Shown here: positions 37,299 to 46,640 of the stretch, piece after piece
Layout of the letters: the number at the start of each line of letters is the position of its first letter
Numbering within the stretch: the stretch's first letter is position 1
Assembly: GCA_902783155.1 (NCBI GenBank)
Contig: CACZPR010000018.1
Span: 17,647 to 81,646, forward strand
Direction: 5' to 3'
Source of the DNA: an uncultured Spirochaetaceae bacterium
GTDB lineage: Bacteria; Spirochaetota; Spirochaetia; Treponematales; Treponemataceae
DNA length: 64,000 nucleotides
Notes under the pieces: generated by a model
What the model was told of the DNA's origin: nothing
What the model saw: only the letters and a program-made list of their open reading frames with translations
Database searches by the model: none
Program-made: the position numbers and the translations under genes

Positions 37299-38534
37299 TC
37301 AATTCATGTCAAATTTTTTAACAATCTTAAGCCGCAGGGCCTTCACATGCTCGTCGTCAAGACCAAGGTTTATGGCGGAGTTTATGTCGTCCATGGCCTT
37401 TACGTAGTCCCCAAGATTGTAGTATGACAGGGAGCGCCTGTAGTAGACGTGGCTCTGGAAGCGGTCAATCTCAAGCGAGCGGTCAAAACATCCAACTGCC
37501 TCGCTGTCGTTGCCGGTTATGCTGAGGACTATTCCCTGGTAGTACAGCGAGCGGAATCCACGTGGGTCGTTTTCCACGCTGGACCTGAAATCGCTCAAAG
37601 CATTTTCGTAGTCGCTCTGTGCAAAATATGCCATGCCCCTGTGCTTGTAGATTACACCAAGGACCACATCCGGCGGCTTTGGATTTGAGTCCACAATCCG
37701 GGTGTAAATCTCTATGGCGCGGTCGAAATTGCCCTGGTTGTGCTCGTGGAGTGCCTGGAGAACAAGGTCGTCTATGCTGTCGTTCCTGTTGCTGGCGAAC
37801 GCAAATGGTGATGGCGCGATTGTGTTTTTTCCGTTGACAACATCGGTAAGCTCGTCCGCTTTTTCATAGAAGGTGTTGCGCCTTGAGCCAAGCTCGTTCT
37901 GGAGTTTGTTCTGGTAGTCGCGGATTTCCTGAAAAATTGTGTCCGCAAGCGAAAGACTGGCGTTTATGGAGGCAAGTTTCCGTCTCAGGGGTTTGTCGAA
38001 CGGATTGAAGTCCGATTTGTAGACCAGCTCGTGCTCCACCTCGGCCCACGCGTCCTGGAGGATTGTGCGTATCTGGATTTCGCATACAAGGTTCTCCGGC
38101 AGAGGCTTTACATGTTCGACGGGAAGACAGTCCTCTGGTATGGAAATCAACACGTGGACGGACTCATAGCCGAACTCCCTGAACGACTGTTCCGCACCCT
38201 TCTTCTCAACTTCCCTGACATCAAAATTATCCAGAAGGATTTTCTGGACCACCGACAAATCCTCGATGAACGCGCAGATTACACGTATTCCAATCATGTC
38301 GGTAAGAGTGGCCAGCGTCCCCGGTTTTGCGGCCTCATCCGGTTTTTGGCGGAGAATCTTTTTGTAGTATGACTTGAAGGACTTTATCCTTGACTTGTAG
38401 GTGGGAAGCGACTGAATCTGGATGACCTTCTTGAGCCTGGCCTCAATTTTTGAGAGGATTTCTCCAAACGTGTCGAAGTAGCTTTCATACAGATTTTTTA
38501 TTTCCACCTTGTTGGGAAGCTTTATGTTTTCCAT
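37299..38534 (-). CDS. RelA/SpoT-domain (p)ppGpp synthetase-like protein with TPR repeats
   Basis: 411 aa cytosolic protein. Residues about 40-205 hold a RelA/SpoT synthetase domain: LTDMIGIRVICAF (metal-binding Asp) and CEIQIRTILQDAWAEVEHEL are typical. There is no HD hydrolase domain and no TGS/ACT regulatory region, so it resembles a small alarmone synthetase. From about 265 onward lie tetratricopeptide-like repeats (NFDRAIEIYTRIVDSNP, DYENALSDFRSSVENDP, DSEAVGCFDRSLEIDR, DYVKAMDDINSAINLG). ATG 38534 lacks a Shine-Dalgarno and a TAGAAT box ends 6 nt upstream, so a leaderless mRNA is possible. Synthetase activity is inferred. Confidence 0.85.
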   Translation of the reverse strand: MENIKLPNKVEIKNLYESYFDTFGEILSKIEARLKKVIQIQSLPTYKSRIKSFKSYYKKILRQKPDEAAKPGTLATLTDMIGIRVICAFIEDLSVVQKILLDNFDVREVEKKGAEQSFREFGYESVHVLISIPEDCLPVEHVKPLPENLVCEIQIRTILQDAWAEVEHELVYKSDFNPFDKPLRRKLASINASLSLADTIFQEIRDYQNKLQNELGSRRNTFYEKADELTDVVNGKNTIAPSPFAFASNRNDSIDDLVLQALHEHNQGNFDRAIEIYTRIVDSNPKPPDVVLGVIYKHRGMAYFAQSDYENALSDFRSSVENDPRGFRSLYYQGIVLSITGNDSEAVGCFDRSLEIDRFQSHVYYRRSLSYYNLGDYVKAMDDINSAINLGLDDEHVKALRLKIVKKFDMN

Positions 38535-38595
38535 AAGTCCATTCTACAACAGAACTGAAGAAAAAAGTAGAGGGAAATTTAAATATTTTTTCTAT

Positions 38596-38627
38596 AAAAA
38601 AAGGGCTGCCCGAATTGGACAACCCCT
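38596..38627 (-). terminator. terminator of flaA
   Basis: Minus strand AAGGGGTTGTCC-aattc-GGGCAGCCCTT followed by a U run (TTTTTTT), 31 bp after the flaA stop. One bulge and two G-U pairs in the stem. Confidence 0.85.
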
Positions 38628-38657
38628 TATTGGCATTAGCCTTTGGACATCACTGGA

Positions 38658-39710
38658 TTAGTGACCAGCGTTTGACTCAGAGTCCTCGTTCAGAGAAGCT
38701 GTGAATGTGTCCTCAGTGGCCATCTTCTGCTTTTCGATGTAGCGGTTAACCTGCTTGTCACCGAACTTGCTGATTTCATAGGCCTGGCGCTCTGTCTCTT
38801 TCTTTGTGATGATTCCCCAGAGGTCTTCGTCATCGATGTCGCGGTCTGTCTCAAGAACTGCGAGGTCATAGATAACCTTTACATCCTTGAAGTAGCCGAT
38901 GTAGTTGTCACCGATGTCGGCAGCGTCACGTGTAATCTGGAATCCAGCGAACTTCACATAAGGAATTCCACGTGGATAGATTGGGTAAACTCTGATTTCG
39001 CGTGTGCGGACTTCTGTGATGTAGTTCGGGTTGTTCCACTGGAGAGTCTTCCATCCGTCAAACTGGAGGTTGCCCATCAGATAGCGGCGCTCGATATTGT
39101 CCTGGTCCTTGAGAAGAACATAGAGCTGGTGTGGGAAGTTCATGCCCATTGTTGTACAGGCGATGGACTTGATTGTTCCAACGTTGCGGATGAGTCCGTA
39201 TCCATCTTCAAACAGATACTTTCCCTTCTGCTCGTCTGTCTGCTCCTGAGGATTGCCCTCTGCATCACGCTCGGCGAGAACCTCGTAAGCCTGAATCTCG
39301 AATGGTGGAACAATCTTTGCGTTGGCGTTGTTGTTCCATGTTGGGAATACGATGCGTACGCCCATGACATTTGAGCCGACGAAAGGCTGGTCACCTCTCT
39401 TTACCTCTGCAGCAACAACCTGTGAGAGAGCAACAGACTGAACGTTTCTTGCGGATGAGTTCAGAACGACTTCCCAGTTTGGCAGAGCCAAAGATGTCTT
39501 CATCAATTTCTTCTGGTCGCCGGTAAATGTTGCGCCGGCAGCAACAGAATAATCCATCAATGTTCTGCTGTTCTCCTGAGGAACACCTTCTTCATTTTCA
39601 AGGATATCAGCATCCAAGAGAGTGAAGTCGATGAGTGTTGATTCCTTTGCGAATCCGAATGTTCCTGCCAAAAGTACAGCAGCGGCAGTTAAAACTAAAG
39701 TCCTCTTCAT
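38658..39710 (-). CDS. flaA: periplasmic flagellar sheath protein FlaA
   Basis: Spirochaete-specific outer-layer protein of the periplasmic flagellar filament. 350 aa with a cleavable signal peptide (KRTLVLTAAAVLLAGTFGFA). Family features are LPNWEVVLNSSARN, MGVRIVFPTWN, PPFEIQAYE, GTIKSIACTTMGMN and VYPIYPRGIPYVKFAGFQI. The acidic C-terminus (DESDSxxG-like) is typical. AAGGAG precedes the ATG. It is monocistronic between a strong promoter (39764-39792) and a terminator. Which FlaA paralogue it is cannot be settled here. Confidence 0.92.
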   Translation of the reverse strand: MKRTLVLTAAAVLLAGTFGFAKESTLIDFTLLDADILENEEGVPQENSRTLMDYSVAAGATFTGDQKKLMKTSLALPNWEVVLNSSARNVQSVALSQVVAAEVKRGDQPFVGSNVMGVRIVFPTWNNNANAKIVPPFEIQAYEVLAERDAEGNPQEQTDEQKGKYLFEDGYGLIRNVGTIKSIACTTMGMNFPHQLYVLLKDQDNIERRYLMGNLQFDGWKTLQWNNPNYITEVRTREIRVYPIYPRGIPYVKFAGFQITRDAADIGDNYIGYFKDVKVIYDLAVLETDRDIDDEDLWGIITKKETERQAYEISKFGDKQVNRYIEKQKMATEDTFTASLNEDSESNAGH

Positions 39711-39763
39711 TCGAAGCTCCTTTTTTTTGATACACTTTTGATGTAGCCTTGTTTGTAATAGTA

Positions 39764-39792
39764 AGTATCTATTAAGAAAGCCTTTTTGTCAA
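39764..39792 (-). promoter_or_regulatory. sigma70-type promoter of flaA
   Basis: Minus strand TTGACA (39787-39792), 17 bp, GATACT (39764-39769), within the 213-bp gap between the GerMN gene and flaA. The rest of the gap (39793-39923) shows no gene I would support. Confidence 0.7.
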
Positions 39793-39923
39793 CTTTTTTT
39801 TTATCATCCCTCCGCAAATTGTCCAGATTCGATGCAGCGGCGAAAAATTCAGCCACCCATCCTTGAAAATGGACGCGACGGAGTACATGAAGTTTGGGAG
39901 ACGCCAGTTCCCCATGGTTGCAA

Positions 39924-40376
39924 TCAGCCGTTTCCGTAGACGCTTCTACCGTCAATGTACACCAAAACTGTACTAATTTCTGTGAATCTCTTCACAATAT
40001 TCACTTTTAATAATTCGATGCCGGTCTGTATGTCAGCGGTCTGCTTGTTCGGATGCAAAGCCTCGCGGCTCAGTCCAACATAGCACACCCCCTTCTCAAC
40101 AGTGCAGAACTCCACCTTCGTTCCCTGCGCGAACAGATGCTTGAACCTGTTTGTCATGGGACCAAGGAGAAGCTCGTCCACGTACTGAACAAGCGGGTCC
40201 ACCCCTGAGTCTTCCGGTAAATAACGAACTTCCGTGCACACATCATCCGTACCGAACGACGAGAAATACATCACCGACCGGCTTCTGTCCTTTCTCATCA
40301 ACACATTCGACACAATTGCGGCACCAGCCAACAAAGCCACTGACAAGCCTATAAAAACTACACTGCTCTTTTTCAC
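39924..40376 (-). CDS. GerMN-domain membrane-anchored protein
   Basis: 150 aa. An uncleaved N-terminal anchor (SSVVFIGLSVALLAGAAIVS) is followed by a GerMN domain: LVQYVDELLLGPMTNRFKHL, FAQGTKVEFCTVEKGVCYVGL and the C-terminal ISTVLVYIDGRSVYG. GerMN domains occur in spore-germination and cell-envelope proteins; in non-sporeformers they often sit beside cell-wall amidases, as here (57 bp after the amidase gene). GTG start with AAGG upstream. A periplasmic envelope role is inferred. Confidence 0.8.
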   Translation of the reverse strand: MKKSSVVFIGLSVALLAGAAIVSNVLMRKDRSRSVMYFSSFGTDDVCTEVRYLPEDSGVDPLVQYVDELLLGPMTNRFKHLFAQGTKVEFCTVEKGVCYVGLSREALHPNKQTADIQTGIELLKVNIVKRFTEISTVLVYIDGRSVYGNG

Positions 40377-40433
40377 TTCAACTACCCTTTTTAATCCACC
40401 GCGTCCCCGGTCCGTTGGTTTTGCCCAAAGAAC

Positions 40434-41465
40434 CTAGTTCGCACCGGTAAATCCTCTTGAGCGTTCAAAATGACTTACAAACGCCTGTAGTCCATTATAT
40501 ACTCCCAGGGCGACCTTCTTCAAGTAGGATTCGTCACCCAGAAGCCTTGCCTCGGTCTCGTTGGTTAAAAACCCGATTTCCAGAAGCACACTCGGCATCA
40601 TGGAATTTTTGACAACAAACCAATCGTTAGCTTTCATGCCACGGGACTTGCTCAGGCTTCCCACCTGCTCTCCAATGCCTTCAAGCACGAATTTTGATAT
40701 CAAAATTGATTCCAGTGTATACTCCTCCTCCATCATGTCGTTCAGAATCGACTGCACATCCTCGTCGTCCGAAACCTTCCTGTCCAGAACCTGCCTCCTG
40801 TAGTCCGGCGTCAGATACCATGACTCATATCCGGAGACACTCTGGTCCAGGCTTGCGTTCACATGTATGGATACGTAAAGTATAGCCTCATTTTCATTCA
40901 GCTTTACGGAGTTGGCGATTTCCGTCCGCTCCTCAAGCTTTAGATACACGTCGGTGCTGCGTGTCATCAGTATTCTCTTGTCGGGATAGGCTTTCTGCAG
41001 AAGGTCCCTCAACATAAGGCCTGTAGTAAGGGTTATGTCCTTCTCCTGAATCTTCACCTTCTTCCCGTCAAAAGTCCATTCCCTCAACGCCCCCGGATCC
41101 TTTCCGCCATGCCCCGGGTCTATCAGGATTGCACCTATTTTGTAGCTGGAAATGTCAACGGTCCCGTTCAGGAAGTTTTCCGCGCCGCTCATAAAGGACT
41201 GGCTCACCATGAGGCTGTTGTCCTCGATGTACGGAGCGTCCTCCTTGACAAGAAGAGTGAAATCCTTCAACACAAAACCGTTTCCAACTGAAAAAGAAAT
41301 GTAGTGTCCATTTTTTTCAAGAACCCCGGACCTGCCCAATGGATCCCAATGGAGAACCATACCGTTTTCCCTTGCCTCCTCCACGAGATTCAAATCCCCG
41401 GCGGAAACGGAAAGCGGTAATGTGAAAAAAATTAGTGCTGTAAGCAAAACCCATTTCTTTATCAC
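40434..41465 (-). CDS. N-acetylmuramoyl-L-alanine amidase (Amidase_3)
   Basis: Zinc amidase cleaving the peptide stem from peptidoglycan glycan strands; exported. Signal peptide (LLTALIFFTLPLSVSAG), an N-terminal AMIN-like region, then the catalytic domain with IGAILIDPGHGGKDPGA (zinc His), SIHVNAS (zinc His) and SVLLEIGFLTNETEA (catalytic Glu). I prefer the GTG at 41465; a TTG at 41471 is also possible. It lies 12 bp after the ATP-grasp gene. Likely used in cell separation; target specificity unknown. Confidence 0.93.
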   Translation of the reverse strand: MIKKWVLLTALIFFTLPLSVSAGDLNLVEEARENGMVLHWDPLGRSGVLEKNGHYISFSVGNGFVLKDFTLLVKEDAPYIEDNSLMVSQSFMSGAENFLNGTVDISSYKIGAILIDPGHGGKDPGALREWTFDGKKVKIQEKDITLTTGLMLRDLLQKAYPDKRILMTRSTDVYLKLEERTEIANSVKLNENEAILYVSIHVNASLDQSVSGYESWYLTPDYRRQVLDRKVSDDEDVQSILNDMMEEEYTLESILISKFVLEGIGEQVGSLSKSRGMKANDWFVVKNSMMPSVLLEIGFLTNETEARLLGDESYLKKVALGVYNGLQAFVSHFERSRGFTGAN

Positions 41466-41477
41466 TTGCAATTTTCT

Positions 41478-43121
41478 CTACAGGGCATCCCCCTTGGAAT
41501 CGGTGGACACCTTTTTTTGGCTGTCGCAGACATACAGGATGCCCTGTATCCCCCCACGCAGCAGGGACCTCCAGAAAAGTTTCTCGTCAACAGCCGCATG
41601 GTCGGGGCTTATCGAGTCGAACATGTCCAAGGTCCTTTTTATACTTCGGTGGTTCCAGTCCTTAACATTATCGGCAATTTTTTGTAGACACACAGGTATT
41701 TTTGCCGAAGTTTTTTCCCCGGCAGAAATGGTTCCCGAGGTCTCAAGGTATCGGTCAAGCTCCACCTTTGTGTCGGCATCAAGAACAAATGCGTCCGGCG
41801 GAAAATTTTTCTCCGAGCCTTTCGTTTTTCCAGAAAGAAATGTGTCTGTAGCGTGGCATCCTTTTTCAAGACGCTGGACAACAAAGGACACGGCATTTTC
41901 TGCGGACTCCACTGCAAGATTTCTATCCTTGGCAAGACTGACTGCGTTTCCACATTTCTCCACATTGTTGCGCGGAAAATCAACACTGTCACCTGGCTTT
42001 GTCCTTGCCATGCTGTTTTTGACAAATGGATGGGACGAGCAGGTCTCGAATCCATAAATCTCCTTGATTTTTCCCGGTATGGAAATCCACGCACGCTCCG
42101 CACTTGTGGCAACGCATGGAACCTCGTAGATTTTGCACGGGGCATCGGCAATGTCAAGCTCCACCCTGGATGAAAGAAGGTCCACCGGCTCCAGTCCAAG
42201 AGCGACCATCATGGCCTGTTTTGTGAGGTTCAGTCCCGAAGCGTATGGATAGGTCCACCCCGACATGTATCCACCGGAAAGACGTGCGGCAATCTCCCCA
42301 ATCATGGGTCCGTTCTTTGTGTACTTTATGTCGGCCTTCGCAACTCCCTCCGTAAGACCGAGGGACTTTATTCCGCGAACGAAAGTCAGAATCAGCTCGC
42401 GGCGTTTTTTTTCATCAACCGAAGTGGGCATGGTGTGTCCCATCTCTATGAAGTATGGCTCGTAGAATATGTGGCGGTCGGCGAATCCTGTTATAGTGAC
42501 GGAATCCCTGTAGACCACCGCGTCTATGGAAAACTCGGGTCCCTCCATGTAGTCCTCGAAGATTGCGGTCCCGGTCCTTGAATTCCTCACGGCATCCTCA
42601 ACAGCCGAAAGAAATTCCTCCCTGCGGCGAACAAGTCGGCATCCACGCGCGCCCATGTTGTCAGAAGGCTTTACCACCTTTGGAAAGTCGATTTTTCCAA
42701 GAACGTTGGTCTCAAGCAGGGCTGCAATCTGTGTCCGGTGGATTTTGCTGAACGACGGTGACGGAACGGCAGATTTTTCAAAGCACTTCCTCATCCTGAT
42801 TTTGTCGCTGGCGTTGAGCGCGGCCTGGAACGAGTGTCCCGGAAGTCCACAGTTTTCCGCAACGTATGAGACGGACGCTGAAAAATCGGTTCCTGCGGTA
42901 AAAACTCCGGCAAGGGATGTACCCATGGATTTTGCTAGCGAAAGAAGACCCTCCCGGTCCTTCAAATCAACAGGCTCAAATCTGTCGGCGTATCCCGCGC
43001 AAAGGGCTTTTGGATTTCCGTCAACAACAAGGGTCCTGTATCCAAGCTCCATGGCGGCTTCAATGGATGGCCTCTGCATAAGACCTGCGCCAAGAATCAT
43101 CACATACCTATCTTCCATCAT
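41478..43121 (-). CDS. ATP-grasp ligase of the modification cluster
   Basis: 547 aa cytosolic enzyme. N-terminal preATP-grasp Rossmann part (VMILGAGLMQRPSIEAAMELG), then the ATP-grasp fold with FPKVVKPSDNMGARGCRLV, IFEDYMEGPEFSIDAVVY and metal-binding GEIAARLSGGYMSGW. These enzymes join a carboxylate to an amine or other nucleophile through an acyl phosphate. The last 150 residues are unusual. The ATG at 43121 overlaps the preceding fusion gene by 4 bp (ATGA). Context suggests it works on a sugar or peptide in the surface/flagellar modification pathway; the substrate is unknown. Confidence 0.85.
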   Translation of the reverse strand: MMEDRYVMILGAGLMQRPSIEAAMELGYRTLVVDGNPKALCAGYADRFEPVDLKDREGLLSLAKSMGTSLAGVFTAGTDFSASVSYVAENCGLPGHSFQAALNASDKIRMRKCFEKSAVPSPSFSKIHRTQIAALLETNVLGKIDFPKVVKPSDNMGARGCRLVRRREEFLSAVEDAVRNSRTGTAIFEDYMEGPEFSIDAVVYRDSVTITGFADRHIFYEPYFIEMGHTMPTSVDEKKRRELILTFVRGIKSLGLTEGVAKADIKYTKNGPMIGEIAARLSGGYMSGWTYPYASGLNLTKQAMMVALGLEPVDLLSSRVELDIADAPCKIYEVPCVATSAERAWISIPGKIKEIYGFETCSSHPFVKNSMARTKPGDSVDFPRNNVEKCGNAVSLAKDRNLAVESAENAVSFVVQRLEKGCHATDTFLSGKTKGSEKNFPPDAFVLDADTKVELDRYLETSGTISAGEKTSAKIPVCLQKIADNVKDWNHRSIKRTLDMFDSISPDHAAVDEKLFWRSLLRGGIQGILYVCDSQKKVSTDSKGDAL

Positions 43122-45619
43122 CGCACCTTCCTGCAGTAACATTCAAACGTGTCGCCAAGCCCACCAATCTGGCTGAATTTTTCAAGCAGCTTGAAACGTA
43201 GGTCCCCGCGCTTGAGATTATGCTTTTTCGCGGACGGAAATCTTTCCGGGTGGATTCCGGTTGGAACTGTCCTGCACACTTTGAATCCATATTTGCGAAG
43301 TATGGCATCAGCTTTTTTTGGCTCCCAGATGCTGTAGTGGTCGGAGGGGCTTGACTCAAAGAACGACTGCGCGCTGAATCTGCCGCTTACTCCGGAGCCT
43401 GATGGAGTGCTGAACGCAAACACCCCGCCCTTTCTCACAAGCCCACCGACGGCCTTTAAAACCTCGTCAAGATTCTGGAAATGCTCTATGACATACCACA
43501 TCGTCACGGCATCAAACTGGTCCACGCCGAAAGCACTTTTCACATCGACACGCGGAAACTGGGCACAAATCGCCGGATATCCAAGTTTTTCGTTCACATA
43601 GTCCACAGCGTCCTGGCAGATGTCCGTTCCATATACCTGCCAACCGGCATCGCTCGCGGCATCAAGGAAAGGTCCAAGCGCACACCCAATGTCAAGAACG
43701 GATCCGGTCGGGGAAGAGTGTCCATGGTGCATGACCCTCTCGACATTGCTGATTCTTCGCAAGCCCTGTGACTTGATTGAAGCAAAATCCTCCTCGTAGG
43801 TTTTTCCGTACTGCTTCTGGTAGTCGCCGTAAAAATATTCGCGGTTGTATTCGGTCTGGACTGACTGAACCGTCCACGACTGGTAGAGCATTCCACATTT
43901 TCTGCACCGTCTGAAAGTCCGTTCCGGTATTCTAGCAACAAGGGTGTCGGTGGAGTCATGTCCACACTGGCATACCGGGCATGGAAGCGACATTCCCTGT
44001 GAAAGCACGGTCAAATATTCGCTCAGGGATTTTCCGGTGGAGTTTTCCATTTTTCTGTAGAGCGCGGAAGGATTCTCCAGCTTTTTTCTGAAGTCCGCCT
44101 CGTAGATGTTCTCGGGACCGAGCGACGAGTATCCATATTTTTCCGCAAGCTGCTGATGAAGAGGGGACGTTCCCAACAAAATGACGGCGCAGCCTGCCGC
44201 GGATGCCTCGAATGCCGTAAATCCATAGTGTGTGACAACCAAATCGTAGTCCGCAAGTTTTTCCTTTAGATTTTCAACAGGAGGAACAACCTTGACATAC
44301 TGCAGCATGTTCTGGGAAAAGCTTTCCTCCATGTCGCCCACATAGTTTTTGCTTGGAGCAACAAGGGTCACGTAGACAGAGTTTGCAGCCAGGGATTTTG
44401 CCGCCGGAACAGAAAGAGAAAGAGGGTCCTCGCCGCCAAGGACAACAATCGCCGTATGGATTTTTGCCTCGCCCGATGAGGACTTTCTTTTTTTGGGAAG
44501 CGGAATGAAGGCCGGCTCCACAAGATTTGCACGCCTCTCGATTCCCACTGACGGAATTATGTCGAGCAGATATTCAACACAGTCGGTGTCGTAAGCCCCG
44601 TCGTCCATCGAGCAGACAGGACATTTTTCGGAAATGGTCTTCAGGAGGGACTGCGGAGTTGAAAACATGTCCACCACAGAAAGACTGTACAGCTCAAGCC
44701 ACTCCAGCTTTTCAACAATCTGATATTTTTTTAGGCCCCTCTCCAGAGCGGAATCAACAAGCGCGGCACACTGCTCAAGGCTCGGATTTTCCGGAATGTA
44801 GATTTCCCATCCATTTTCAATCGCAAGCTCCAGACAGCGGTGGAGATGTCCGGTTCCATGTCCCTTTTCAACGCTGGGCACAAGGAGAACCATGTTTTTG
44901 ACTGCCGGTTTCTGGAACGCCTGGAGAATCTGCCCGCTGGTATACGGTGGCGCAAATCCCTTTGAAGAAAGCTCGTCCACAATCATCTGGGCGCGGATGT
45001 AGTCAACGCTTGTGTCTATGGTGGTCCTCAGCTCCGGGTGCGAGTATTTTTCAGGCGCAGGCTCAAAAATGGACCTGAAACTTTCGCTGTGATTGTAGAG
45101 CGCAGGCCCCACATGCTCATGGTCGTATGGGGAATCTGTTTTTTTTGCGGCATCCAGAAGAGAGTGCGCGTCGAACATTTCAACACCGCATCCATGTGGA
45201 AGACCCGAGAAAGTCATGTAGTCAATCTTTTCTTCAGCGGACCTCTTTTTCCACTCAAGGACCAAATCGTTTGCGGCCTCGTAAAAAAGAAAGGGATTGT
45301 CGGCTGTTGCCCGAACAACAAGGTCTGCTGATGAAAGCTCTATCACACGGCAGAATCTGTCAAGCACATCATCCCTGGAGCCACCAAAGATTTTGAATCC
45401 ACATTTTTCCGCATAGGGCTTCAGCTGCTCAAAACTTTCCTCATCGGTGGCAAGATAGTAGTCGTCCGCCACAACCTTTGACATGGCACCAAGGTTCCAC
45501 TCAAGCACGGTCTTTCCACCAAGCTCCATCAGTGCCTTCCCCGGAAGCCTTGTCGAAGAAAGCCTGCACTGCACTATCAAAACCGTTCTAAGTGTCCCGG
45601 ATTTGGACTCACCTTCCAT
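43118..45619 (-). CDS. trifunctional SpsF-like / PseG-like / methyltransferase fusion
   Basis: 833 aa with three parts. Residues about 1-235 resemble SpsF/NeuA cytidylyltransferases (IVQCRLSSTRLPGKALMELGG, GGSRDDVLDRF, VVRATADNPF). Residues about 242-545 resemble the PseG/glycosyltransferase-B fold (VPSVEKGHGTGHLHRCLELA, VVLGGEDPLSL, YDLVVTHYGFTAFEASAAG). From about 545 comes a zinc ribbon (CPVCQCG...CRKCG) and a class I SAM methyltransferase (VLDIGCALGPFLDAA, TMWYVIEHFQNL). It overlaps its neighbours on both sides. This combination suggests activation and methylation of an unusual sugar for surface or flagellin glycans. I prefer the second ATG (45619), with a G-rich Shine-Dalgarno 6 nt upstream. 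Confidence 0.85.
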   Translation of the reverse strand: MEGESKSGTLRTVLIVQCRLSSTRLPGKALMELGGKTVLEWNLGAMSKVVADDYYLATDEESFEQLKPYAEKCGFKIFGGSRDDVLDRFCRVIELSSADLVVRATADNPFLFYEAANDLVLEWKKRSAEEKIDYMTFSGLPHGCGVEMFDAHSLLDAAKKTDSPYDHEHVGPALYNHSESFRSIFEPAPEKYSHPELRTTIDTSVDYIRAQMIVDELSSKGFAPPYTSGQILQAFQKPAVKNMVLLVPSVEKGHGTGHLHRCLELAIENGWEIYIPENPSLEQCAALVDSALERGLKKYQIVEKLEWLELYSLSVVDMFSTPQSLLKTISEKCPVCSMDDGAYDTDCVEYLLDIIPSVGIERRANLVEPAFIPLPKKRKSSSGEAKIHTAIVVLGGEDPLSLSVPAAKSLAANSVYVTLVAPSKNYVGDMEESFSQNMLQYVKVVPPVENLKEKLADYDLVVTHYGFTAFEASAAGCAVILLGTSPLHQQLAEKYGYSSLGPENIYEADFRKKLENPSALYRKMENSTGKSLSEYLTVLSQGMSLPCPVCQCGHDSTDTLVARIPERTFRRCRKCGMLYQSWTVQSVQTEYNREYFYGDYQKQYGKTYEEDFASIKSQGLRRISNVERVMHHGHSSPTGSVLDIGCALGPFLDAASDAGWQVYGTDICQDAVDYVNEKLGYPAICAQFPRVDVKSAFGVDQFDAVTMWYVIEHFQNLDEVLKAVGGLVRKGGVFAFSTPSGSGVSGRFSAQSFFESSPSDHYSIWEPKKADAILRKYGFKVCRTVPTGIHPERFPSAKKHNLKRGDLRFKLLEKFSQIGGLGDTFECYCRKVR

Positions 45620-46640
45620 TGCCATCCCCCCTTATCTGCGTCGTCGCCTCTTCCTCCTGCCACTTCTTCACAAAATCCATGGCATCGGTCTTAAAGCGGT
45701 AGCGGTTCATTTCCACCCATTCCCTGGCGTTTTTAAAAAGTATGTAGGACTCCTTCAGTCCACAAAGATTTTTATGCTTGAACGTAAAAAAATATGCAAG
45801 CGGAATCTGGGCCTCCTCGTTTCTATAAATCGGAAGAAGATTTTTAAGATAGAAGCGGAGGTAGGACATGTTTCTTGTCCTGTTCTCGACGTGGACTTCA
45901 CCGGAATATGTAAACGAAAGCGAAAGGTCCAGAATCGTCTTCTCACCCCAGAGCCACGACCTGAAAAAAAGGTCCATCCTCTGCCAGTAGTCCGTAGTTA
46001 TCGTGTAGTCGATTCCACCGAGCTGCATGAACTTGTCCCTGTCGTAAAGCCCCACCCAGTCGGCGGCGTAGAATGTTTTGTTTCCGCTGGACATTGCGAG
46101 TGTCGGCTCTATCTCGAACACGGATTTTTTTTCCTGCGGTGAGAATTTTACCGGAAGCACCTGCTGTGTTGATGTAATCAGTTTTGGACAGATGCAGAAT
46201 GCCTTGCTCTCAACCATGCGGGAAACTATCGTGATTGGAATCTGGAAGGTGTCCGAGCACATGTCGTCAAAAAGAACAAGGACGTAGGGCGTGGTGGCCT
46301 CCTGCATTCCAAGGTTTATCATGTCGCCGATTGAAACATAGTCGCTTCCGTCGTTGGGGACAAGGAACTTCACCGTTGGATACTGGGTCGAAAGCTCATC
46401 CAGATGTCTTCCCTTCAGCTGTGTGGAGCTGGTCTTTCCCCCTATGTTCGATTCAATCCAGATGACCTTCTCGAATCCCTGGTAAATCAGCCTGTCGAAA
46501 ATGAAATTCCTGTAGGAGTTTCCGCTCCTGTTCAGCACAAGGCATGTAACGGGCATCAGAATCTTTGAATCCGCCTCCACCCCTCCAAGGACGGTCCTCT
46601 CTATGATGCGCTGGTTAAAAGTTGTAGGTATAGTATTCAT
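45609..46640 (-). CDS. glycosyltransferase-like protein (GT-A fold)
   Basis: About 343 aa, cytosolic. The region MPVTCLVLNRSGNSYRNFIF, EKVIWIESN, KFLVPNDGSDYVSIGD and TTPYVLVLFDDMCSD resembles a nucleotide-sugar-binding GT-A (family 2-like) fold with a D-D-x-x-x-D metal site. The second half is aromatic-rich (WGEKTILDLSLSFTYSG, LRFYLKNLLPIYRN). The start is uncertain: ATG at 46664 overlaps the upstream gene by 50 bp, ATG at 46640 by 26 bp. It lies between the spiro-SPASM gene and the SpsF/PseG-like fusion. Transfer of a modified sugar is a reasonable inference; there is no direct evidence. Confidence 0.65.
   Translation of the reverse strand: MNTIPTTFNQRIIERTVLGGVEADSKILMPVTCLVLNRSGNSYRNFIFDRLIYQGFEKVIWIESNIGGKTSSTQLKGRHLDELSTQYPTVKFLVPNDGSDYVSIGDMINLGMQEATTPYVLVLFDDMCSDTFQIPITIVSRMVESKAFCICPKLITSTQQVLPVKFSPQEKKSVFEIEPTLAMSSGNKTFYAADWVGLYDRDKFMQLGGIDYTITTDYWQRMDLFFRSWLWGEKTILDLSLSFTYSGEVHVENRTRNMSYLRFYLKNLLPIYRNEEAQIPLAYFFTFKHKNLCGLKESYILFKNAREWVEMNRYRFKTDAMDFVKKWQEEEATTQIRGDGNGR

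Noticed and set aside
39707..39955. Minus-strand 82-codon frame upstream of flaA
   Set aside because: It overlaps the GerMN gene end and runs over the flaA promoter, has no SD and no recognisable protein features.
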